The notes beneath the pieces are model-generated. The model saw only the letters and a program-made list of their open reading frames with translations, was not told the origin of the DNA and made no database searches. A stretch of 64,000 nt of DNA, taken from positions 4,297,501-4,361,500 of the forward strand of contig CP107926.1 of assembly GCA_036015235.1 (NCBI GenBank), written 5' to 3'. The stretch comes from Streptomyces sp. NBC_00433 (GTDB lineage: Bacteria; Actinomycetota; Actinomycetes; Streptomycetales; Streptomycetaceae). How positions within the stretch are numbered: position 1 is the first letter of the stretch; each line of letters starts with the position of its first letter. Positions 59,132 through 64,000 of the stretch are shown piece by piece. The position numbers and the translations under genes were made by a program.

Positions 59132-60229
59132 CTATCCGCGGCGCCGCAGCACCCGCCCCACGACGACCGCCGAGGCGACCAGCGCGGCGGCCACCGGGGC
59201 CGCCCAGCGCAGGGTGGCGGCCGCCGAGGAGCTGTCGGGCGCGGGCACGGGTGCGTACCGCCCGCGCGGCGGCGCGTGGTCGACCTCCTCCGCGCTGCGG
59301 CCGATCATCGTCCGGCGGGCGTGCGCGGCCTCGGCGGGCGGTACGAGGTCGTCCAGCGCCGCGGCGCTCTCCGGGACCTCCACCTCGACCTCGACCAGCT
59401 CGAAGTCGTCGAGTTCGGCGGGCGGCCCGGGTTCGCCCAGGTCGTCCACGACATCGGCCTCGGGCTCGTCGCCCTCGGCCTCCTGCTCGTCCTCCGCGGC
59501 TTCCTGCTCGTCCTCCGCGGCCTCAGGCTCCTCGTCCTCCGGGGCCTCGGCCTCGGGCTCCTCGGCCGCCGGCTCCGGCTCGTCGTCCGCGTCCGCATCC
59601 GCGTCCGCATCCGCCGGCTCGTCGACGGGTACGGCCCGGATCCCCGCCACCGCCTCGGCCGAGTCCACGTCGCCCCGCGCGTCTCCCGGCGCGTCCCCCG
59701 CCGCGCCCTCCGGCGTGTCCTTCGCCTCGTCCTCGACCGGTACGTCCGCGTGGCGCGCGTCCGCGGCGGCCGGGGCGTTCGCCGCCAGCTCCGTACAGAA
59801 ACGGTCCAGCAGCCGCCTCACGGCCGCTTCCACCGCCGCGGGCTCGAACGTCGCGAGCCGCCCCTCCGCCTCCGCGGCGCCCCGCCAGACGAGCGTCACG
59901 CCCGCCTCGGGCTGCACCGACGTCACGACGCTGACCTCGGCGGTCGCCGTGACGCCGCCGCCGCCGCGCACCTCCGTGCCCACCGCCGTCACCGTGAAAC
60001 CGGGCCCGTCACCGCTCACCGCGACCGTGCCGCGGTAGGTGATCGTGGACCCGCCGATCCGCAGCCGCAGCCGCCCCGCAGCGGGAGCGGCGGCAGCACC
60101 GGAGGCCTCCTGCGCCTCCCCGGCGTCCGGCTGCCAGCCGGGCAGGCTGGCCCGCACCACATCCGGCGTGCGCAGCGCCTGCACCAGGCGCGCGGTGGTC
60201 ATGCCCGGAAGGAAGGACTCATGCTCCAT
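59132..60229 (-). CDS. SRPBCC/CoxG-like protein with acidic linker and C-terminal TM helix
   Basis: Protein of 365 aa. Residues 1-145 resemble the CO-dehydrogenase subunit G branch of the SRPBCC fold (MTTARLVQALRTPDVVRASL; YRGTVAVSGDGPGFTVTAVG). Next come ~140 residues dominated by Asp, Glu, Ala and Pro, including two tandem 21-bp units coding EDEQEAA near 59480-59520 and a DADADADA run. A single TM helix (LRWAAPVAAALVASAVVVGR) ends the protein, so it is tail-anchored with the SRPBCC part in the cytoplasm. No CO dehydrogenase is nearby, so the role is unknown. ATG at 60229. Confidence 0.78.
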   Translation of the reverse strand: MEHESFLPGMTTARLVQALRTPDVVRASLPGWQPDAGEAQEASGAAAAPAAGRLRLRIGGSTITYRGTVAVSGDGPGFTVTAVGTEVRGGGGVTATAEVSVVTSVQPEAGVTLVWRGAAEAEGRLATFEPAAVEAAVRRLLDRFCTELAANAPAAADARHADVPVEDEAKDTPEGAAGDAPGDARGDVDSAEAVAGIRAVPVDEPADADADADADDEPEPAAEEPEAEAPEDEEPEAAEDEQEAAEDEQEAEGDEPEADVVDDLGEPGPPAELDDFELVEVEVEVPESAAALDDLVPPAEAAHARRTMIGRSAEEVDHAPPRGRYAPVPAPDSSSAAATLRWAAPVAAALVASAVVVGRVLRRRG

Positions 60230-60333
60230 GCCGCGGAGCCTACCCATCCAGCGCGCCGCCTTGACGTTTCCCGGCCCCTCACTTTTCCGCCGCCCCGACC
60301 CCCAGGCCGTCCCCCGGCCACCCCTACGTCCCC

Positions 60334-61932
60334 CTACGACGCCGGTATCCGCGGCCGGAGCAGCGTCGACGGCGGCAGCGAGCGGCTCGGCCGGGTGGGC
60401 AGCGGCGCCCGCGCGGCCAGCCGCAGGGCCGGCGGGGTCAGCGACGGCGGGGTGCCCGGCGGAAGGGCCAGCCGCGGTGCGCCGCCACGGGCGGCCAGCA
60501 GGTAGGCGGGGTCGGGCCTGCCGGCCGGCCCGGCGGCGCCGCTCGGGGTGCCCGGCAGCCAGTACGGCGAGGTGTGGAGGCCCGCGGCCCGTACGGTCGC
60601 GTCGATCGTCCAGAACGTACGGGCCGTGCCAGCCGCCGTGCCCGCCCGTACGGCGAGCCGCCCACCGGGGGCCAGCGCGCGGGCGGCGAGGCCGTAGAAC
60701 TCCTGCGAGTACAGCTTGGCGCTGCGGGAGAGCCCCGGGTCCGCCAGGTCCGCGACGATCACGTCGTAGGCCTCGGCCGCTCCCCCGTGCAGGCGGCGTA
60801 ACCAGTCGAAGGGGTCCGCGGTGACCGCCCGCACCCGGGGGTCGGCGTAGGCGCCGCCGTTGAGCGCGCGCAGGCCCGGGTCGGTGCGGGCCAGCCGGAG
60901 CAGCTCGCCGTCGGGCTGGACGGCGGTGACCGCGGCGACGTCCCCGTAGCGGAGCACTTCGCGCAGCGCCAGGCCGTCGCCGCCGCCGAGGACCAGGACC
61001 CGGGTGTGCGGGCCGTTCATCGCCGGGTGGACGAGTGCCTGGACGTAGCGGGCGGTGGCGGCGCCGGAGACCCGCAGCCGGCCGTCGAGGTAGAGCCGCA
61101 GCGGGCGGCTGCCGGAACCGCTGCCGCCGCCGGTCAGGACGATCTCCTGGACCGAGGTCTGCTCGGCGACCCGCACGTCGCCGCCGTAGACCGCGCGCCG
61201 CGCCGCCCGCTCGAAGGGTCCCGCCGCGGCGGCGGCGCCGGCGAGCACCGCGAGCACCAGGACGTTGGCGACCAGCAGCCAGCCGCGGGCGCGCCGGCTC
61301 AGGTCGCCGCGGAAGAGCCACAGCACGGTCGCGCCGCCGGCCGCCGCATTGACCACGCCGGTGGCCAGCGCGCCGGTGAGCTGGCCGAAGTGCGGCAGCA
61401 GCAGGAAGGGGAAGGCGAGCCCGCCGACCAGCGCGCCCACGTAGTCGGCGGCGAAGAGGTCGGCCACCGCGCCGCCCGCGTCCTGCCGTCTGATCCGCTG
61501 CACCAGCGTCATCAGCAGCGGCACCTCGGCCCCGGTCAGCACCCCGATGGCGAAGGCGCAGCCGACCATCGCGGGGGTGGCCTGACCCAACCAGGCGAAG
61601 AAGCCGTAGAGCACCATCACCGACAGGCCGCCGACCAGGGCCAGCCCTGCCTCGACGGCGGCGAAGGCGGCGGCGGCGCGGCCGCGTAACCGTTTTGCCA
61701 GCAGCGAGCCACAGCCCATCGCGAAGACCATCACCGAGAGGATCACCGAGGCCTGGGTGACCGAGTCGCCGACCAGATACGAGGCCAGGGCGACCAGTTC
61801 CAGCTCGTAGACCAGCCCGCAGGCGGCGCAGACGAAGACGGCGGCGAGCACCAGCGCGCGGGCGGCCGCCGCGGGCACCGGTAAACGCGGCCCGATTCGC
61901 GGGACTTCGTTGCGTTGGTGCTGGTCGATCAT
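60334..61932 (-). CDS. Membrane-bound spermidine-synthase-like protein
   Basis: Protein of 532 aa. About seven TM helices fill residues 20-240 ([37 protein letters not shown]). The C-terminal ~290 residues are a spermidine-synthase-like Rossmann domain: [20 protein letters not shown] binds the aminopropyl donor in true enzymes, and [20 protein letters not shown] contains the catalytic-Asp region with DP. Changes from standard enzymes: AVQPDGE stands where an acidic ribose-binding residue is expected, and the last ~50 residues are Pro/Arg-rich. Polyamine aminopropyl transfer is therefore possible but not certain. ATG at 61932. Confidence 0.85.
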   Translation of the reverse strand: MIDQHQRNEVPRIGPRLPVPAAAARALVLAAVFVCAACGLVYELELVALASYLVGDSVTQASVILSVMVFAMGCGSLLAKRLRGRAAAAFAAVEAGLALVGGLSVMVLYGFFAWLGQATPAMVGCAFAIGVLTGAEVPLLMTLVQRIRRQDAGGAVADLFAADYVGALVGGLAFPFLLLPHFGQLTGALATGVVNAAAGGATVLWLFRGDLSRRARGWLLVANVLVLAVLAGAAAAAGPFERAARRAVYGGDVRVAEQTSVQEIVLTGGGSGSGSRPLRLYLDGRLRVSGAATARYVQALVHPAMNGPHTRVLVLGGGDGLALREVLRYGDVAAVTAVQPDGELLRLARTDPGLRALNGGAYADPRVRAVTADPFDWLRRLHGGAAEAYDVIVADLADPGLSRSAKLYSQEFYGLAARALAPGGRLAVRAGTAAGTARTFWTIDATVRAAGLHTSPYWLPGTPSGAAGPAGRPDPAYLLAARGGAPRLALPPGTPPSLTPPALRLAARAPLPTRPSRSLPPSTLLRPRIPAS

Positions 61933-62023
61933 GAGTGCACGCTATGTCAGGGTCGAGCCGCCACCGGTCACCCACAGGGGTGCAATCGGCGGCCGCGGGC
62001 GGCAAACCGGGGCGGTATTCGGG

Positions 62024-62545
62024 TCAGGGCAGCGCGTTCACCCGGGTCCTGGTGGTGACCAGGCGCCCCTCCTGCGGATACGCGTGCCAGGTGCGCCACC
62101 GCACGCCCCCCTCCGCGTACTGCACCAGCATCGCGGTGAAGGCGTGCGGGTCGCCGGGGAAGGTCCCGGCGAGGCCGTGCGGGTGGTCGGCGACCAGGGC
62201 GAGCAACTCCTGCGCCCGGCCCGCGAAGGAGCCCTGCGACAGCGTCTCGATCCGGGCCGCGAACTCGTAGTCCCACACGCCCACCCGCCGCGCCACCCCG
62301 AAGGGCAGCGGCGCCCGGCTGCCCGGCATGCACGCGACCGTCTCCGAGCACTCACCGCGCCCCGCGTCGACCAATACCTGGTGCGAGGCGCCCAGCAGGC
62401 GTAATTCGACCTTGGCCCGCAGCCGGCGCGCGTCGCCGACCTCGACATTGAGCACGGCGAGCGCGGGCAGCGCCTGTCTGCCGAGGCACCAGGCGAGGTC
62501 GCCCGCGCGGGTGTCGGTGTAGGAGGTTTGCAGGGTGGTGAGCAT
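62024..62545 (-). CDS. DUF2617 protein
   Basis: Conserved actinobacterial protein of 173 aa, function unknown. Begins MLTTLQTSYTDTRAGDLAWC and includes LGASHQVLVDAGRGECSETVAC and GDPHAFTAMLVQYAEGGVRWRTWHAYPQEG. No signal peptide or TM helix. It starts the leftward group with the spermidine-synthase-like gene (91 bp apart), its constant neighbour in Streptomyces as I remember. A longer open frame to 62698 exists, but its N-terminus is unlike the family. Confidence 0.83.
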   Translation of the reverse strand: MLTTLQTSYTDTRAGDLAWCLGRQALPALAVLNVEVGDARRLRAKVELRLLGASHQVLVDAGRGECSETVACMPGSRAPLPFGVARRVGVWDYEFAARIETLSQGSFAGRAQELLALVADHPHGLAGTFPGDPHAFTAMLVQYAEGGVRWRTWHAYPQEGRLVTTRTRVNALP

Positions 62546-63088
62546 GGGGTCGGCTCCGCAAGCACGCAGTGGATCGAGCGCAGTGGATGTGATGGGCCGG
62601 TCCGCGCCCGGCAGCAGGGCGCGCGTCGGCTCGTGCCCACGTGGGGTCCGCTGGACCCGAGCGGTCCCCGGAAGTCCTGGTTGGGGCCCCCGAAGCACCG
62701 CCGAGGTCCTCCGAGCCCTCCGAGCCGCCGCCGGCAGCAGGCCGGGGTGTCTCCGAGTGATCTCTGCTGAAGCCCTCGAAATGGGTCCGAGACCTACGGA
62801 ATCATGAATCGCGGGTCGCCTTCAGCGTTTTTACCCATCTGTGCGTACTTTCCATCCCTTGGAGCGCCGAGAAGTTCACGTGTTCACCCGCCCCCGCCCC
62901 AGCGCACCCACCCGCCCCTGCCGGCACACACGACGGCGCCCCCTTGGGCCGAGTTGGGCCGTTCTGTGCCCCGCACCGGGCACGCGGGGGTGCGGCGGGC
63001 GCCGCAGACGAGGGGCGCGCGGCCGGACGGCGCATAGTCTGTGCCGGGACCGCCGCAACGACCCACCGGACGCGTACGAGGAGCCGAG
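62546..63088. other. Divergent intergenic region, DUF2617 to aminotransferase
   Basis: No convincing gene in these 543 bp; the open frames are low-complexity. Direct repeats CGCAGTGGAT (62565-62574 and 62579-62588, 14-bp period) lie 20-45 bp upstream of the DUF2617 start and could be regulator half-sites. A lower-GC stretch at about 62790-62885 is the best promoter candidate for the rightward gene. Confidence 0.45.
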
Positions 63089-64000
63089 ATGACGGCAAGG
63101 CCTCCGTTGAACCGCAGGCTGGACGGCCTCGGTACGACCATCTTCGCGGAGATGTCCGCGCTGGCCACCGCCACCGGCGCCATCAACCTCGGCCAGGGCT
63201 TCCCCGACACCGACGGCCCCGAGTCCGTACGCGAGGCCGCCGTACGCGCCCTGCGCGACGGGCGCGGCAACCAGTACCCGCCGGGCACGGGCGTCCCCGA
63301 ACTGCGTACGGCCGTCGCCGACCACCAGCGCCGCTTCTACGGCCTGGACTTCGACCCCGACACGGAAGTCCTCGTCACCGCGGGCGCGACCGAGGCGATC
63401 GCGGCCGCGATGCTCGCACTGCTCGAACCCGGCGACGAGGTCATCGCCTTCGAGCCCTTCTACGACTCCTACGCCGCCTGCATCGCGATGGCCGGCGCCG
63501 TCCGCGTCCCCCTGACCCTCCGCGCCCCCGACTTCCGCCCCGACCTGGACGCCCTCCGCGCCCTGATCACCCCCCGCACCCGCCTGCTGCTCCTCAACTC
63601 CCCGCACAACCCGACGGGCATGGTCCTCACCCGGGACGAGCTGACGGCGATCACCGAACTGGCGGTGGAGCGCGACCTCCTGGTCGTCACCGACGAGGTG
63701 TACGAACACCTGGTCTTCGACGGCGAGCACACCCCGCTGATCTCCCTCCCCGGCATGCGCGACCGCACGGTCTCCATCTCCTCGGCGGGCAAGACCTTCT
63801 CGTTCACAGGCTGGAAAGTCGGCTGGGTCACCGGATCCCCCGAACTCGTCGCGGCCGTCCGCACGGCGAAGCAGTTCCTGACCTACGTCGCCTCGGGCCC
63901 GTTCCAGTACGCCATCGCGGAGGCCCTCGCCCTCCCCGACGCGTACTACAAGCACTTCCGCGACGACCTGCGGTCCAAGCGCGACCTGCTCGACGCCGGG
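63089..64000 (+). CDS. PLP-dependent class I/II aminotransferase, 3'-truncated
   Basis: The first 304 codons are present; the frame runs off the window, and about 90 residues should be missing. Fold type I features: NLGQGFPDTDGPESVREAAV at the start, RGNQYPPGTGVPELR, TAGATEAIAAAMLAL, LLLNSPHNPTGMVLTRDEL (Asn contacting PLP), DEVYEHLVFDGEHTP (Asp/Tyr) and SISSAGKTFSFTGWKVGW with the Schiff-base Lys. The sequence fits the methionine/kynurenine-aminotransferase-like branch; S. coelicolor SCO3658 (aspC-type) occupies this position as I recall. Amino donor uncertain. ATG at 63089 follows GAGGAG by 7 bases. Confidence 0.92.
   Translation, partial: MTARPPLNRRLDGLGTTIFAEMSALATATGAINLGQGFPDTDGPESVREAAVRALRDGRGNQYPPGTGVPELRTAVADHQRRFYGLDFDPDTEVLVTAGATEAIAAAMLALLEPGDEVIAFEPFYDSYAACIAMAGAVRVPLTLRAPDFRPDLDALRALITPRTRLLLLNSPHNPTGMVLTRDELTAITELAVERDLLVVTDEVYEHLVFDGEHTPLISLPGMRDRTVSISSAGKTFSFTGWKVGWVTGSPELVAAVRTAKQFLTYVASGPFQYAIAEALALPDAYYKHFRDDLRSKRDLLDAG

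Noticed and set aside
62528..63098. Several short ORFs on both strands before the aminotransferase
   Set aside because: All are low-complexity and mutually overlapping, without ribosome sites; the region looks like a promoter.
1..64000. CRISPR arrays, insertion sequences, tRNA or rRNA genes
   Set aside because: I looked for regularly spaced repeats, transposase motifs, terminal inverted repeats with target duplications, and tRNA-like stems, and found none. The dispersed repeats found are short intergenic elements.

Overview
This window is high-GC actinomycete DNA and almost certainly comes from the Streptomycetaceae. Third codon positions are mostly G or C. BldG, an AfsR-type regulator, a thymidylate kinase fused to a transporter-like domain and a lysine-tailed TopA are all present, and starts are a mix of ATG, GTG and TTG. 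A perfect ParB-binding parS site and several perfect DnaA boxes suggest the oriC-proximal core of the chromosome rather than an arm. I see no tRNA, rRNA, insertion sequence, prophage or CRISPR array. Gene order statements about Streptomyces coelicolor and Mycobacterium tuberculosis are from memory and were not searched.

Region 1 (1-12.7 kb) holds accessory and regulatory genes: a 5'-truncated MFS transporter, a PAS-SpoIIE-HATPase phosphatase, a type II NADH dehydrogenase, a TetR regulator, a one-piece sigma factor / zinc finger / membrane / NPCBM protein, a DsbA (FrnE-like) oxidoreductase and an AfsR-like regulator. Region 2 (12.7-25.8 kb) reads mostly leftward: bldG and its anti-sigma partner, the H+-pyrophosphatase, a small lipoprotein, a methyltransferase, topA and tmk. 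Only a short DUF2752 membrane gene, preceded by a candidate 50-residue ORF, reads rightward.

Region 3 (25.8-51.1 kb) is the actinobacterial block known from M. tuberculosis as Rv3649-Rv3676. It contains a DUF1998 helicase, a Tad pilus/secretion locus (Ssd, TadA, fused TadB-TadC, DUF4244, TadE, Rv3654c-like), a HAD phosphatase, a candidate Ms1/scr3559 6S-like RNA, and a degenerate Fic protein. After these come a CooC-like ATPase, a deacetylase-like lipoprotein, a SulP/carbonic anhydrase fusion, acs, nhaA, a holin-like protein, an epoxide-hydrolase-like enzyme, marP, a CoA-type NUDIX hydrolase, nth and crp. pH and ion handling recurs here and next door (H+-PPase, NhaA, SulP-CA, MarP), beside acetate activation and Crp control.

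Region 4 (51.4-64 kb) starts with a three-gene tryptophan-to-anthranilate operon (TDO, kynureninase, formamidase-like hydrolase). It continues with a DUF3152 metzincin-like protein, DUF3151, fba, the parS site, pyrE, an aldose epimerase, an SRPBCC protein with an acidic tail, a membrane spermidine-synthase-like protein, DUF2617, and an aminotransferase cut by the window edge. Inverted copies of a GGGGCGCGGGGAACTGCGCG-type repeat sit at the region 1/2 and 3/4 junctions, where remembered S. coelicolor gene order appears to break.
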